Below are positions 44,841-54,290 of a stretch of 64,000 bases of DNA, piece after piece. The notes under the pieces were generated by a model. The model was not told the origin of the DNA. It searched no databases and saw nothing but the letters and a program-made list of their open reading frames with translations. The DNA is from Streptomyces sp. TRM68367. GTDB taxonomy: Bacteria > Actinomycetota > Actinomycetes > Streptomycetales > Streptomycetaceae. Where the stretch lies: the NCBI RefSeq assembly GCF_014495685.1, contig NZ_JACTVI010000001.1, positions 128,023 through 192,022 on the forward strand. Reading direction: 5' to 3'. Numbering within the stretch: the stretch's first letter is position 1; each line of letters begins with the position of its first letter. The position numbers and the translations under genes were made by a program.

Positions 44841-45683
44841 ATGCCCCAGCACACCTCCGGGTCCGACCGGGCGGCGATCCCCCCAGCCGCCCGTGACGGT
44901 GGCAGCGTGCGGCCGCCCGCTCCCTCGACGCTCGACGAGCTGTGGCGGTCGTACAAGGACACGGGGGACGAGCGGCTGCGGGAGCAGCTGATCCTGCACT
45001 ACTCGCCGCTGGTGAAGTACGTGGCGGGCCGGGTGAGCGTCGGTCTGCCGCCCAACGTCGACCAGGCGGACTTCGTGTCCTCCGGGGTGTTCGGGCTGAT
45101 CGACGCGATCGAGAAGTTCGACATCGACCGGGAGATCAAGTTCGAGACGTACGCGATCACCCGGATCCGCGGCGCCATGATCGACGAGCTGCGGGCGCTG
45201 GACTGGATCCCGCGCTCGGTGCGGCAGAAGGCGCGGAACGTGGAGCGGGCGTACGCGACGCTGGAGGCGCGGCTGCGGCGGACGCCGAGCGAGGGGGAGG
45301 TGGCCGCGGAGATGGGGATCGCCGTGGACGAACTCCACGCGGTGTTCAGCCAACTGTCCCTGGCGAACGTGGTGGCGCTGGAGGAACTGCTGCATGCCGG
45401 GGCCGAGGGCGGCGACGGGCTGAGCTTCATGGACACGCTGGAGGACACCGCCGCGGACAATCCCGTGGAGGTGGCCGAGGACCGGGAGCTGCGGCGCTAT
45501 CTGGCGCGGGCGATCAACACGCTGCCCGAGCGGGAGAAGACCGTCGTGACGCTGTACTACTACGAGGGGCTCACGCTGGCCGAGATCGGGAACGTGCTGG
45601 GCGTGACCGAGAGCCGGGTCAGTCAGATCCACACCAAGTCGGTGTTGCAGCTGCGGGCGAAACTGGCGAGCTTCGGGCGTTGA
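44841..45683 (+). CDS. whiG: RNA polymerase sigma factor WhiG
   Basis: Sporulation sigma factor of the FliA class that commits aerial hyphae to sporulation; it activates whiH and whiI and is inhibited by RsiG with c-di-GMP (known). 280 residues, the same length as S. coelicolor WhiG. Region 2: [38 protein letters not shown] and [17 protein letters not shown]. Region 4: [19 protein letters not shown] and [22 protein letters not shown] 44841 follows AAGGCGACGA. A TACGCT near 44741 is a possible -10 in the 271-base upstream region. Confidence 0.96.
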   Translation: MPQHTSGSDRAAIPPAARDGGSVRPPAPSTLDELWRSYKDTGDERLREQLILHYSPLVKYVAGRVSVGLPPNVDQADFVSSGVFGLIDAIEKFDIDREIKFETYAITRIRGAMIDELRALDWIPRSVRQKARNVERAYATLEARLRRTPSEGEVAAEMGIAVDELHAVFSQLSLANVVALEELLHAGAEGGDGLSFMDTLEDTAADNPVEVAEDRELRRYLARAINTLPEREKTVVTLYYYEGLTLAEIGNVLGVTESRVSQIHTKSVLQLRAKLASFGR

Positions 45684-45740
45684 GCCGGGTGGATGACCTG
45701 CGGTCGGGTGGAGTGACTCCCGCTGGCGGGCGTCCGTCCG

Positions 45741-45746
45741 TAAAGT
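45741..45746 (+). promoter_or_regulatory. -10-like TAAAGT implying a leaderless TetR message
   Basis: TAAAGT ends seven bases before GTG 45754, and no Shine-Dalgarno sequence precedes the gene. This spacing is usual for leaderless Streptomyces transcripts. No good -35 hexamer is seen. Confidence 0.4.
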
Positions 45747-45753
45747 GGTTGAG

Positions 45754-46335
45754 GTGCCAAGGATTCGAGCGGCCTCCGTGGCCGAGCACCGGTCGATGCA
45801 GCGTGCCTCCCTGCTGGACGCGGCACGTTCCCTGTTGTCCGAGGGCGGGACGGAGGCGCTGACCTTTCCGGCCCTCGCCCAGCGGACGGGGCTTGCGCGG
45901 TCGTCCGTGTACGAGTACTTCCGGTCGCGGGCGGCCGTGGTCGAGGAGCTGTGCGCGGTCGACTTCCCAGTCTGGGCGGCGGAGGTTTCGGCCGCGATGG
46001 AGCGGGTGGATGCGCCTGAGGCCAAGGTCGAGGCGTATGTGCGCAAGCAGTTGGAGCTGGTGGGGGACCGGCGGCATCGGGCCGTGGTCGCGATCTCCGC
46101 GAGTGAGCTGGATGCCGGCGCTCGGGAGAAGATCCGGGCGGCGCACGGTGGGCTCGTCGCGATGATTGTCGAGGGGCTGGGGGAGATGGGGCACCGGGAG
46201 CCTCGGCTGGCGGCGATGCTGGTGCAGGGGGTTGTCGATGCGGCGGTGCGGAGGATTGAGCTGGGGGCGGCGGAGGAGCCGGCGGTGATCGCGGACGCGG
46301 CGGTGGCCATGGCACTGCGGGGGGTTGGCGGTTGA
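45754..46335 (+). CDS. TetR/AcrR-family transcriptional regulator
   Basis: 193 residues with a typical N-terminal helix-turn-helix: SLLDAARSLLSEGGTEALTF, ALAQRTGLARSSVYEYFRSR. The ligand domain contains VEAYVRKQLELVGDRRHRAV and AMLVQGVVDAAVRRIEL. The target is unknown. It follows whiG in the same direction after 70 bases. I place the start at GTG 45754 because of the TAAAGT hexamer; GTG 45745 would add three residues. Confidence 0.88.
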   Translation: MPRIRAASVAEHRSMQRASLLDAARSLLSEGGTEALTFPALAQRTGLARSSVYEYFRSRAAVVEELCAVDFPVWAAEVSAAMERVDAPEAKVEAYVRKQLELVGDRRHRAVVAISASELDAGAREKIRAAHGGLVAMIVEGLGEMGHREPRLAAMLVQGVVDAAVRRIELGAAEEPAVIADAAVAMALRGVGG

Positions 46336-46365
46336 CCGACGTTCGCTGTGTGAGCGGCGTTGCGG

Positions 46366-46431
46366 TCGGCCGGGGTGGGTCGCGCAGCCCGGCACCGGCA
46401 GGGTGCCGCCCGCGCCCACCCGTGCCGCCCC
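46366..46431 (+). repeat. Dispersed repeat element, copy 2
   Basis: Contains GCGCAGCCCGGCACCGGCAG, GGTGCCGCCCGCGCCCACCC and GTGCCGCCCC. About 50 of 53 bases from the first word onward match the copy at 61792-61844. A reverse-strand relative is at 33594-33662. It lies just after the TetR gene, before the M23 pseudogene (convergent). Confidence 0.75.
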
Positions 46432-46469
46432 GGGGGGTACCTCCCAGGCCCTGGGTGCTGATCGGGCCG

Positions 46470-47107
46470 TTAGGCCGGGAGTGGTACGCCCCAGACCGGT
46501 AGCAGTCTTGATGGGCCCCTGTTCAGGAGGTGTGGGGGGAGTAGGGACAGGGGGTCCAGGTACGTCGTGCCTCTGCGTAGGCCCCAGTGGATGCAGGTGA
46601 GCCTGTTGGGTCCAGGGTGCCGATCACCTCGGTTGCCGTTACCTGCTCGCCCTTTTTCACCGACGGCGTCACCGGTTCGTACGTCGTGCGCAGGGGTGGG
46701 GTGCCGGTTCCTGGGAGGTCGATCGAGATGACTCCCTTGCCGGCGACGCGGCCGGCGAAGGAGACACGGCCCGAGGCTACCGCCCGCACCGGCGTGCCCG
46801 GTGCCGCGGCCAGGTCCACGCCGCGGTGGCCGCGGCCGTACGGCGTCGGCGGGGGTTCCCAGCCGCGGAGGATCCGGGGGCGTACCCCGACGGGCCAGGT
46901 CCGGCCGACGGCCGGGACGTCGGCGGCCGGTCCCGGCGGGGCAGGGGCGGCAGGCCCTGGAGTGGTGGGCGCCCCCGGTTCCGGCGTGGCAGGGGTGCCG
47001 GCGCCCGTGGTGATCAGGTGAGGCGGCGGGGCCAGGAGCATCGTCAGGGTCAGGGCCAGCAGCAACGCCAGCCTCGTGCACATCCGTACGCATCGGTTCG
47101 CTCGCAT
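46470..47107 (-). pseudogene. M23-family peptidase gene with a frameshift near the 3' end
   Basis: Starts at 47107 with a signal peptide ([20 protein letters not shown]). A Pro/Ala-rich linker follows, then the M23 (lysostaphin-like) fold: TPYGRGHRGVDLAAAPGTPV with the first zinc ligands, VASGRVSFAGRVAGKGVISI, and VTATEVIGTLDPTGS. There (about 46605) the frame breaks. The expected end, TCIHWGLRRGTTYLDPLSLL followed by LPVWGVPLPA, lies in another frame ending at 46470. The original frame instead reads SPASTGAYAEARRTW and stops near 46523. The lost piece includes the last zinc-site histidine, so the enzyme should be inactive unless the shift is a sequencing error. In Streptomyces this gene sits divergently upstream of rpsB. 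Confidence 0.8.
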
Positions 47108-47379
47108 GCCGCACACCGTCCCGCACCCCCGGCGATCATGGCCGGAGCCTGTGCAGTACCCGCCGGTTGTGGATATCGGCGTCACCCGGGGCCTCGGCGG
47201 TCCCGTACACTTCTATGGCGACCCGGGCCACCGGGTCGACTTCGCACGCCCCGATACGGCCACCGGAGACGGTCCGTATCAGCGCCCCTCGGTCCCTCGT
47301 GGCACGGCGCAGCGTGGGCGTCAGGCGCGGAAGCCGTCCGGCATCCGCGGCACAACCGAGAAACACAAGGAGAGCGGCC

Positions 47380-48342
47380 ATGGCCGTCGTCACGATGCGG
47401 GAGCTGCTGGAAAGCGGCGTCCACTTCGGTCACCAGACCCGCCGTTGGAACCCGAAGATGAAGCGCTTCATCTTCACCGAGCGCAACGGCATCTACATCA
47501 TCGACCTGCTCCAGTCGCTGTCGTACATCGACCGCGCCTACGAGTTCGTCAAGGAGACCGTCGCCCATGGCGGCACGGTCATGTTCGTCGGCACCAAGAA
47601 GCAGGCGCAGGAGGCCATCGCCGAGCAGGCCACCCGCGTCGGCATGCCCTACGTCAACCAGCGCTGGCTGGGCGGCATGCTCACCAACTTCTCGACCGTC
47701 TACAAGCGTCTGCAGCGCCTGAAGGAGCTCGAGCAGATCGACTTCGAGGACGTCGCCGCGTCCGGTCTGACCAAGAAGGAGCTTCTCGTGCTCTCGCGCG
47801 AGAAGGCCAAGCTGGAGAAGACCCTCGGCGGTATCCGCGAGATGCAGAAGGTGCCCAGCGCCGTCTGGATCGTGGACACCAAGAAGGAGCACATCGCCGT
47901 TGGTGAGGCCCGGAAGCTCAACATTCCGGTCGTCGCGATCCTCGACACCAACTGCGACCCCGACGAGGTCGACTACAAGATCCCGGGCAACGACGACGCG
48001 ATCCGCTCCGTCACCCTGCTCACCCGCGTGATCGCCGACGCCGTCGCCGAGGGCCTCATCGCCCGCTCCGGCGGTGCCGGTGAGGGCAAGGGCGAGAAGG
48101 CCGAGGGCGAGCCGCTCGCCGAGTGGGAGCGGGACCTGCTGGCGGGCGAGAAGAAGGCGGAGAGCGAGAAGCCCGCGGAGGGCGAGAAGCCGGCCGAGGC
48201 CCCTGCCGCCGAGGCCGAGAAGCCCGCCGAGGCCCCTGCCGCCGAGGCCGAGAAGCCCGCCGAGGCCCCTGCCGCCGAGGCCGAGAAGCCGGCCGAGGCC
48301 CCTGCCGCCGAGGCCCCGGCTGCCGAGGCCGAGCAGGCCTGA
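47380..48342 (+). CDS. rpsB: 30S ribosomal protein S2
   Basis: 320 residues. The core matches S2: [56 protein letters not shown] and [20 protein letters not shown]. The C-terminal 70 residues are an Ala/Pro/Glu/Lys extension containing four copies of an 11-residue unit ([11 protein letters not shown]). AAGGAGAG precedes the ATG at 47380. The leader between the M23 pseudogene and rpsB carries GTACACTTC near 47205, a possible promoter -10. First gene of rpsB-tsf, closed by the hairpin at 48362. Confidence 0.97.
   Translation: MAVVTMRELLESGVHFGHQTRRWNPKMKRFIFTERNGIYIIDLLQSLSYIDRAYEFVKETVAHGGTVMFVGTKKQAQEAIAEQATRVGMPYVNQRWLGGMLTNFSTVYKRLQRLKELEQIDFEDVAASGLTKKELLVLSREKAKLEKTLGGIREMQKVPSAVWIVDTKKEHIAVGEARKLNIPVVAILDTNCDPDEVDYKIPGNDDAIRSVTLLTRVIADAVAEGLIARSGGAGEGKGEKAEGEPLAEWERDLLAGEKKAESEKPAEGEKPAEAPAAEAEKPAEAPAAEAEKPAEAPAAEAEKPAEAPAAEAPAAEAEQA
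48184..48315 (+). repeat. Four 33-bp tandem repeats in the rpsB 3' end
   Basis: Units start at 48184, 48217, 48250 and 48283 with GAGAAGCC, exactly 33 bases apart and almost identical (differences are mainly third-position). They encode [11 protein letters not shown]. Copy number is likely to vary between strains by slippage without breaking the frame. Confidence 0.9.
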
Positions 48343-48361
48343 CCGTCAGCGTCCGTGGTGA

Positions 48362-48396
48362 CGGCGGGAGCGGCGACATGAAGTCCGCTCCCGCCG
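48362..48396 (+). terminator. Hairpin between rpsB and tsf
   Basis: CGGCGGGAGCGG (48362-48373) and CCGCTCCCGCCG (48385-48396) form a 12-base-pair stem with an 11-base loop, 20 bases after the rpsB stop. Flanking GTGA/TTCAC extends it. Probably partial termination or RNA stabilisation, because tsf must also be transcribed. Confidence 0.75.
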
Positions 48397-48499
48397 TTCA
48401 CCCGTAGGTCGGCGGTCCGTCACGGCCCTCCCCCTCCATGGAGGCCGCAGAAACCGCAGATCTTCGATCTTCCAGACTTCGAGAAAGATTCACAGACTC

Positions 48500-49336
48500 A
48501 TGGCGAACTACACCGCCGCCGACGTCAAGAAGCTCCGCGAGCTCACGGGCGCCGGCATGATGGACTGCAAGAAGGCGCTGGACGAGGCCGAGGGCAACGT
48601 CGAGAAGGCCGTCGAGGCGCTCCGCATCAAGGGCCAGAAGGGCGTCGCCAAGCGCGAGGGCCGCTCCGCCGAGAACGGCGCGGTCGTCTCGATCATCGCC
48701 GACGACAACTCCGCCGGTGTCCTCGTCGAGTTGAAGTGCGAGACGGACTTCGTGGCCAAGGGCGACAAGTTCCAGGCCGTGGCGAAGACCATCGCCGAGC
48801 ACGTCGCCAAGACCGCCCCGGCCGACCTGGAGGCCCTGCTCGCCTCCGAGATCGAGCCCGGCAAGACCGTCCAGGCGTACGTCGACGAGGCCAACGCCAA
48901 CCTGGGCGAGAAGATCGTCCTGGACCGCTTCGCGCAGTTCGCCGACGGCTTCGTGACGGCGTACATGCACCGCACGATGCCCGACCTGCCGCCGCAGATC
49001 GGTGTCCTCGTCGAGCTCGACAAGCCGCATGCCGAGGTCGCCAAGGGCGTCGCCCAGCACATCGCCGCCTTCGCGCCGAAGTACCTCGCCAAGGAGGACG
49101 TCCCGGCCGACGTCGTCGAGGCCGAGCGCCGCATCGCCGAGGAGACCACCCGCGCCGAAGGCAAGCCCGAGGCCGCCCTGCCGAAGATCGTCGAGGGTCG
49201 CCTGGGCGGCTTCTTCAAGGACGCCACGCTGCTGGGCCAGCCGTACGCGCTCGACAACAAGAAGTCCGTCCAGAAGGTCCTGGACGAGGCCGGTGTCACC
49301 CTGAAGCGCTTCACGCGCATCAAGGTCGGCATCTGA
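48500..49336 (+). CDS. tsf: Elongation factor Ts
   Basis: 278-residue nucleotide-exchange factor for EF-Tu. N-terminal UBA-like domain ADVKKLRELTGAGMMDCKKA, then the dimerisation region (VLVELKCETDFVAKGDKF, the EF-Tu contact with TDFVA) and GVTLKRFTRIKVGI at the end. ATG 48500. The leader (48440-48499) is AT-richer than usual. Confidence 0.97.
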   Translation: MANYTAADVKKLRELTGAGMMDCKKALDEAEGNVEKAVEALRIKGQKGVAKREGRSAENGAVVSIIADDNSAGVLVELKCETDFVAKGDKFQAVAKTIAEHVAKTAPADLEALLASEIEPGKTVQAYVDEANANLGEKIVLDRFAQFADGFVTAYMHRTMPDLPPQIGVLVELDKPHAEVAKGVAQHIAAFAPKYLAKEDVPADVVEAERRIAEETTRAEGKPEAALPKIVEGRLGGFFKDATLLGQPYALDNKKSVQKVLDEAGVTLKRFTRIKVGI

Positions 49337-49439
49337 GTCCGTACCGCGACGGGTACTCGATCCCGATAGGGTCGGGTGCGGTCGTTCGCGTACGCCGCCA
49401 CGCGTGCGCGCGCGGCGGACGACAGCAGATCTGACGAGG

Positions 49440-49487
49440 AGGCCATTGCCGCATGGGATGCGAAACACGCCCCGCCGGCAATGGCCT
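49440..49487 (+). terminator. Hairpin between tsf and pyrH
   Basis: AGGCCATTGCCG (49440-49451) and CGGCAATGGCCT (49476-49487) are perfect 12-base arms around a 24-base loop, followed by TCTTCGT. It is 104 bases after the tsf stop and 39 bases before pyrH: a terminator or attenuator separating translation genes from pyrH-frr-cdsA. Confidence 0.75.
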
Positions 49488-49525
49488 TCTTCGTATGTGC
49501 ACCAGGTAAAAGAGGCGGGATCTCG

Positions 49526-50284
49526 ATGACCACCAAGGCTCAGAAGAGCGACGACGGCAAAGTACGCGGCCGGTTTCTGCTGAAGCTGTCCGGAGAGGCC
49601 TTCTCCGGCGGCGGGGGCCTGGGCGTCGACCCCGACGTGGTGCACGCCGTCGCGCGCGAGATCGCGGCGGTGGTCCGCGACGGGGCGCAGATCGCGGCCG
49701 TCATCGGCGGCGGCAACTTCTTCCGCGGTGCCGAACTCCAGCAGCGTGGCATGGACCGGGCCCGCTCCGACTACATGGGCATGCTCGGCACGGTCATGAA
49801 CTGCCTCGCCCTCCAGGACTTCCTGGAGAAGGAGGGCGTCGACTGCCGCGTGCAGACCGCGATCACCATGGGACAGGTCGCCGAGCCCTACATCCCGCTG
49901 CGCGCCGTACGGCACCTGGAGAAGGGCCGCGTGGTCATCTTCGGCGCCGGTATGGGCATGCCGTACTTCTCCACCGACACCACCGCCGCCCAGCGTGCCC
50001 TGGAGATCGACGCCGAGGCGCTGCTCATGGGCAAGAACGGCGTGGACGGTGTCTACGACTCCGACCCGAAGACCAACCCGGACGCGGTGAAGTTCGACCA
50101 CCTCGGCTACGGCGAGGTCATCACCCGCGACCTGAGGGTCGCCGACGCCACGGCCGTCACGCTGTGCCGCGACAACAAGCTCCCGATCGTCGTCTTCGAG
50201 CTTCTGGCGGAGGGCAATATCGCGCGCGCCGTCAAGGGTGAGAAGATCGGCACGCTGGTGGGTGACCAGGACAGCCGGGCCTGA
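49526..50284 (+). CDS. pyrH: UMP kinase
   Basis: 252-residue bacterial UMP kinase of the amino-acid-kinase fold: [74 protein letters not shown] and [17 protein letters not shown]. Hexameric enzyme of pyrimidine nucleotide synthesis. ATG 49526 with AGAGGCGGG before it; the frame is open further upstream. Confidence 0.96.
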   Translation: MTTKAQKSDDGKVRGRFLLKLSGEAFSGGGGLGVDPDVVHAVAREIAAVVRDGAQIAAVIGGGNFFRGAELQQRGMDRARSDYMGMLGTVMNCLALQDFLEKEGVDCRVQTAITMGQVAEPYIPLRAVRHLEKGRVVIFGAGMGMPYFSTDTTAAQRALEIDAEALLMGKNGVDGVYDSDPKTNPDAVKFDHLGYGEVITRDLRVADATAVTLCRDNKLPIVVFELLAEGNIARAVKGEKIGTLVGDQDSRA

Positions 50285-50466
50285 CCGATGCACCATCCCG
50301 CCCGCCGGGCGACACCTGTCCGGGGGACGGACGGGACGGACCCTGACCGGGGGATGGACAATGTCCTGCCGGTCGGGAACCGTGCAGGAAAGAGACGCGA
50401 CGCAGCCGGCCGCCGCCCCGAGAGGGAACAGCAGCCGGGCCTACTCAAGACACGCAGGAGCAAGTG

Positions 50467-51024
50467 GTGATCGAAGAGACCCTCCTCGAAGCCGAGGAGA
50501 AGATGGAGAAGGCCGTCGTGGTCGCCAAGGAGGACTTCGCCGCGATCCGCACCGGCCGTGCGCACCCGGCGATGTTCAACAAGATCGTCGCCGACTACTA
50601 CGGCGCGCCGACGCCCATCAACCAGCTGGCCTCGTTCTCGGTGCCCGAGCCGCGCATGGCCGTGGTGACCCCGTTCGACAAGAGCGCGCTGCGCAACATC
50701 GAGCAGGCGATCCGCGACTCCGACCTGGGCGTCAACCCCACCAACGACGGCAACATCATCCGGGTGGTCTTCCCCGAGCTCACCGAGGAGCGCCGCCGCG
50801 AGTACATCAAGGTCGCCAAGGCCAAGGGCGAGGATGCGAAGATCTCCATCCGTTCCGTGCGCCGCAAGGCCAAGGACGCCCTCGACAAGTTGATCAAGGA
50901 CGGCGAGGTCGGCGAGGACGAGGGCCGCCGTGCGGAGAAGGAGCTCGACGACACCACGGCGAAGTACGTCGCCCAGGTGGACGAGCTCCTCAAGCACAAG
51001 GAAGCGGAGCTGCTCGAGGTCTGA
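50467..51024 (+). CDS. frr: Ribosome recycling factor
   Basis: 185 residues, the standard RRF length: [60 protein letters not shown] and [20 protein letters not shown]. Works with EF-G to split post-termination ribosomes. GTG 50467 is chosen ([12 protein letters not shown]), with AGGAG upstream; the immediately preceding GTG 50464 is an alternative. The stop shares its A with cdsA. Confidence 0.96.
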   Translation: MIEETLLEAEEKMEKAVVVAKEDFAAIRTGRAHPAMFNKIVADYYGAPTPINQLASFSVPEPRMAVVTPFDKSALRNIEQAIRDSDLGVNPTNDGNIIRVVFPELTEERRREYIKVAKAKGEDAKISIRSVRRKAKDALDKLIKDGEVGEDEGRRAEKELDDTTAKYVAQVDELLKHKEAELLEV

Positions 51025-52181
51025 TGAACGACTCTTCCTGGGGGGCACCGCCACAAGCCGGGTACTGGGGGCCCACCGACCAGGGGACCGGCCCGGGGCA
51101 TGCCCGGGGGGCCGCCCCGGCGGGTCCCGCGTACGATGCGCATGACGCGCAGCAGACTCGCCCCATGCCCGTCGTGCCCGACGCCCCCGCGTATGGCGGG
51201 AACCAGGATGACGACCGGGAGGCCGCTCGGCCGAGCGGTCCGCTGTTCCGGGACGAGACGTTCCGCGACCAGACGCCGCAGGCACACCCCTATGGGGAGG
51301 TGCCGCAGAAGCAGAATCCGGAGCCCATGCCTGACGCCCCGCAGCCGGCGCCCCAGCCGCAGAAGAAGAGCGCGGGGCGCGACCTGGGCGCCGCCGTAGG
51401 GGTCGGCGTCGGGCTCGGCGTGGTGATCGTCGCGTCGCTGTTCGTCGTCAAGGCCGTGTTCGTCGGGGTGATCGCGGTCGCCGTGGTCGTGGGCCTGTGG
51501 GAGCTGACCAAGCGGCTGGACGAGCGCAAGGGCATCAGGGCGCCGATCGTGCCGCTCGCGGTGGGCGGCGCGGCGATGGTCGTCGCCGGGTACGTGCAGG
51601 GCCCGGAGGGCGCCTGGGTGGCGATGGCGCTCACCATGCTGGCGGTCCTGGTCTGGCGGATGACGGAACCGGCCGAGGGCTACCTCAAGGACGTGACGGC
51701 CAGTGTCTTCGCGGCCTTCTACGTCCCGTTCCTGGCCACGTTCGTCGCGATGATGCTCACGGCCGACGACGGGTCGTACCGCGTTCTGACGTTCCTGCTG
51801 CTGACCGTGGTGAGCGACACCGGTGCGTACGCCGTCGGCTGGCGGTTCGGCCGGCACAAGCTCGCCCCGCGCATCAGCCCCGGCAAGACCCGCGAGGGCC
51901 TGCTGGGCGCGGTGACCTTCGCGATGGCCGTGGGCGCGCTGTGCATGGAGTTCCTGATCGACGACGGCACCTGGTGGCAGGGCCTGCTGCTGGGCCTCGC
52001 GGTCGCGGGCAGCGCCACGCTGGGCGACCTCGGCGAGTCGATGATCAAGCGGGACCTGGGCATCAAGGACATGGGCACGCTGCTGCCGGGTCATGGCGGC
52101 ATCATGGACCGGCTGGACTCGCTGCTGCCGACGGCGCCTGTGGTGTGGCTGCTGATGGTGGGCTTCGTCGGGTCCGCGTGA
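51024..52181 (+). CDS. cdsA: Phosphatidate cytidylyltransferase
   Basis: Makes CDP-diacylglycerol for phospholipid synthesis. 385 residues: about 115 residues of disordered Pro/Gln/Asp-rich N-terminus, then about eight membrane helices, and the CDS family signature near the C-terminus (VVSDTGAYAVGWRFGRHKL, SPGKTREGLLG, then LGDLGESMIKRDLGIKDMG and LLPGHGGIMDRLDSLL). The ATG overlaps the frr stop (TGATG). Confidence 0.95.
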   Translation: MNDSSWGAPPQAGYWGPTDQGTGPGHARGAAPAGPAYDAHDAQQTRPMPVVPDAPAYGGNQDDDREAARPSGPLFRDETFRDQTPQAHPYGEVPQKQNPEPMPDAPQPAPQPQKKSAGRDLGAAVGVGVGLGVVIVASLFVVKAVFVGVIAVAVVVGLWELTKRLDERKGIRAPIVPLAVGGAAMVVAGYVQGPEGAWVAMALTMLAVLVWRMTEPAEGYLKDVTASVFAAFYVPFLATFVAMMLTADDGSYRVLTFLLLTVVSDTGAYAVGWRFGRHKLAPRISPGKTREGLLGAVTFAMAVGALCMEFLIDDGTWWQGLLLGLAVAGSATLGDLGESMIKRDLGIKDMGTLLPGHGGIMDRLDSLLPTAPVVWLLMVGFVGSA

Positions 52182-52214
52182 CGCCGTACGGCGCGAGCGC
52201 CCGTCGTACAGCCT

Positions 52215-52243
52215 GAGCTCCCGTCCCCTCCGGGCGGGAGCTC
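52215..52243 (+). terminator. Hairpin after cdsA
   Basis: GAGCTCCCG (52215-52223) and CGGGAGCTC (52235-52243) around an 11-base loop, followed by GGTCTTGT; ends the pyrH-frr-cdsA unit. Confidence 0.75.
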
Positions 52244-52336
52244 GGTCTTGTCCGGGCTGGGATGGCCCGCCGGGGCGGAGAGTGGGACGATTCCGGTGTA
52301 AGCCCTCAAAGGGGATCGCCTCCAGAGGGGGTCACC

Positions 52337-52786
52337 ATGTCCGCCATACGAGAAGTGATCGTCGTCGACCGCAGTCCCGAAGATGTGTACCAGTACGTCA
52401 CCGACCCCTCCCACCTGCCGGAGTGGCAGCTGAGCGCGGTTTCGGCCGAGCGGCTCGACGAGGGTCCGTACGGCACCGGATCCCGCGTCCGGGTCACCCG
52501 GCGCCTGGGCACCCGCGAGGTGCCCATGACCGTCCAGGTCACCGAGTTCGACCCGCCGCACAGTTGGGGTCTGCACGGCATCGACGGCCCGATCAGGCCA
52601 CGCGTCCACGGCGAGATCGAACCCATCGACGAGGGGCGCCGCTCCCGCCTGACGCTGGAGCTCGACTTCGAGGGCCACGGCTTCGGCAAGGTCCTGCTGC
52701 CGCTGTTCGTCCGCCCCCAGGCCCGCAAGGAACTGCCGCGCGACGAGCAGATCCTCAAGGACAAGCTGGAACACACGGGCGAGTAG
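52337..52786 (+). CDS. SRPBCC (START-like) family protein
   Basis: 149 residues with the ligand-binding helix-grip fold of polyketide cyclase/dehydrase-like proteins: EVIVVDRSPEDVYQYVTDPS, HLPEWQLSAVSAERL, VTEFDPPHSWGLHG, and a C-terminal helix. The ligand is unknown. AGAGGGGG precedes ATG 52337. It is flanked by its own terminator (52807-52838), so it is probably monocistronic. Confidence 0.82.
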   Translation: MSAIREVIVVDRSPEDVYQYVTDPSHLPEWQLSAVSAERLDEGPYGTGSRVRVTRRLGTREVPMTVQVTEFDPPHSWGLHGIDGPIRPRVHGEIEPIDEGRRSRLTLELDFEGHGFGKVLLPLFVRPQARKELPRDEQILKDKLEHTGE

Positions 52787-52806
52787 ACCGGCCTGGTTCC
52801 GGACAA

Positions 52807-52838
52807 CCCACCGCTCGCGCTGTCCGGCGAGCGGTGGG
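52807..52838 (+). terminator. Hairpin after the SRPBCC gene
   Basis: CCCACCGCTCGC (52807-52818) and GCGAGCGGTGGG (52827-52838) form a perfect 12-base-pair stem with an 8-base loop, 20 bases after the stop codon. Confidence 0.85.
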
Positions 52839-52948
52839 GGCTCGTATTGCCTCCGCATGACACAGGCACGTGCGGGGGGACGAGGCGGCTCGGGCGTGCT
52901 GACCGGCCGCGCAGGTCACCATGAGCGATCTGCGACACTGGTACGACC

Positions 52949-54055
52949 ATGCCCAAGCCCGGAGAACTCACTTTCGTCGCCCCGCGCGGAGCCAAGAAGC
53001 CGCCGCGGCATCTTGCCGACCTCACGCCTGCCGAGCGCAAGCAGGCCGTGGCCGCGATCGGGGAGAAGCCGTTCCGTGCCAAGCAGCTCTCGCAGCACTA
53101 CTTCGCGCGGTACGCGCACGACCCGGAGCTGTGGACGGACATCCCGGCCGGCTCCCGCGGCAGGCTCCAGGAGGTGCTGCTGCCGGAGCTGATGACGGTC
53201 GTCCGGCATCTGTCCACCGACCAGGGCACCACCCGCAAGACGCTGTGGCGGCTGTTCGACGGCACGCTCGTGGAGTCGGTGCTGATGCGCTACCCGGACC
53301 GGGTGACCATGTGCATCAGCTCGCAGGCGGGCTGTGGGATGAACTGTCCCTTCTGCGCGACCGGGCAGGCGGGTCTGGACCGGAATCTGTCCACCGCCGA
53401 GATCGTCCACCAGATCGTCGACGGGATGCGGGCGCTCAGGGACGGCGAGGTGCCGGGCGGTCCGGCGCGGCTGTCCAACATCGTCTTCATGGGCATGGGC
53501 GAGCCGCTCGCCAACTACAACCGGGTCGTCGGTGCCGTTCGCCGGCTCACCGACCCCGAGCCGGACGGGCTGGGGCTGTCCCAGCGCGGCATCACCGTCT
53601 CGACGGTCGGCCTCGTCCCGGCCATCCACCGGTTCGCCGACGAGGGCTTCAAGTGCCGGCTCGCCATCTCGCTGCACGCCCCCGACGACGAGCTGCGCGA
53701 CACCCTCGTCCCCGTCAATACCCGGTGGAAGGTGCGCGAGGTGCTCGACGCCGGGTTCGACTACGTCGCCAAGTCCGGGCGCCGGCTGTCCATCGAGTAC
53801 GCGCTGATCCGGGACATCAACGACCAGGCCTGGCGCGGCGACCGGCTCGGGCGGCTGCTCAAGGGCAAGCCCGTGCACGTCAACCTGATCCCGCTGAACC
53901 CGACGCCGGGCTCCAAGTGGACCGCCTCGCGGCCCGAGGACGAGGAGGCGTTCGTGGCGGCGATCGCCGCCCATGGTGTGCCGGTGACGATCCGGGACAC
54001 CCGGGGGCAGGAGATCGACGGGGCGTGTGGTCAGCTCGCCGCGAGTGAGCGGTAA
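52949..54055 (+). CDS. rlmN: Dual-specificity 23S rRNA/tRNA methyltransferase RlmN
   Basis: Radical-SAM enzyme making m2A2503 in 23S rRNA and m2A37 in tRNAs. 368 residues. The 4Fe-4S motif is CGMNCPFC (CxxxCxxC, about residues 128-135), preceded by [26 protein letters not shown] follows, with the C-terminal conserved Cys in [11 protein letters not shown] that forms the methyl-transfer intermediate. The next feature is a TPP riboswitch, so rlmN is not part of the thiamine operon. Confidence 0.95.
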   Translation: MPKPGELTFVAPRGAKKPPRHLADLTPAERKQAVAAIGEKPFRAKQLSQHYFARYAHDPELWTDIPAGSRGRLQEVLLPELMTVVRHLSTDQGTTRKTLWRLFDGTLVESVLMRYPDRVTMCISSQAGCGMNCPFCATGQAGLDRNLSTAEIVHQIVDGMRALRDGEVPGGPARLSNIVFMGMGEPLANYNRVVGAVRRLTDPEPDGLGLSQRGITVSTVGLVPAIHRFADEGFKCRLAISLHAPDDELRDTLVPVNTRWKVREVLDAGFDYVAKSGRRLSIEYALIRDINDQAWRGDRLGRLLKGKPVHVNLIPLNPTPGSKWTASRPEDEEAFVAAIAAHGVPVTIRDTRGQEIDGACGQLAASER

Positions 54056-54110
54056 CCTGAGCACCGTAGAACCGCAGTAAGCACAGTAGTAAGAACATCT
54101 GCATATTCCG

Positions 54111-54199
54111 ACAGGGGAGCGCCACAGCGCTGAGAGTGCGGCAGGAAGGCCGCAGACCCTCTGAACCTCGCCCAGGTCATTCTGGGTAGGGAGATCGGT
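54111..54199 (+). ncRNA. TPP (THI element) riboswitch
   Basis: All conserved THI blocks are present: CAGGGGAGC (54112-54120), GCTGAGAGTGCGG (54129-54141), GCAGACCCTCTGAACCT (54152-54168), and the GGTCATTCTGGGTAGGGAGA end (54175-54194). Thiamine pyrophosphate binding should fold the aptamer and allow the following hairpin to stop transcription. It controls the ABC genes downstream and fixes their substrate as thiamine or a precursor. Confidence 0.95.
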
Positions 54200-54219
54200 C
54201 ACCCACTCAAGCTGTTGCG

Positions 54220-54254
54220 CCCTGCCCGGGATCCGCGAAGGACTCCGGGCAGGG
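54220..54254 (+). terminator. Expression-platform hairpin of the TPP riboswitch
   Basis: CCCTGCCCGG (54220-54229) and CCGGGCAGGG (54245-54254) pair around a 15-base loop, followed by CCGCGTCTCTTCCTGG. It lies between the aptamer and the AGGAGG of the next gene, where a ligand-dependent terminator is expected. Confidence 0.75.
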
Positions 54255-54290
54255 CCGCGTCTCTTCCTGGTCACCTCCAGGAGGAATTCC

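Noticed and set aside
54100..54290. Possible small gene between rlmN and the lipoprotein gene
   Set aside because: The sequence is fully explained by the TPP riboswitch and its terminator.
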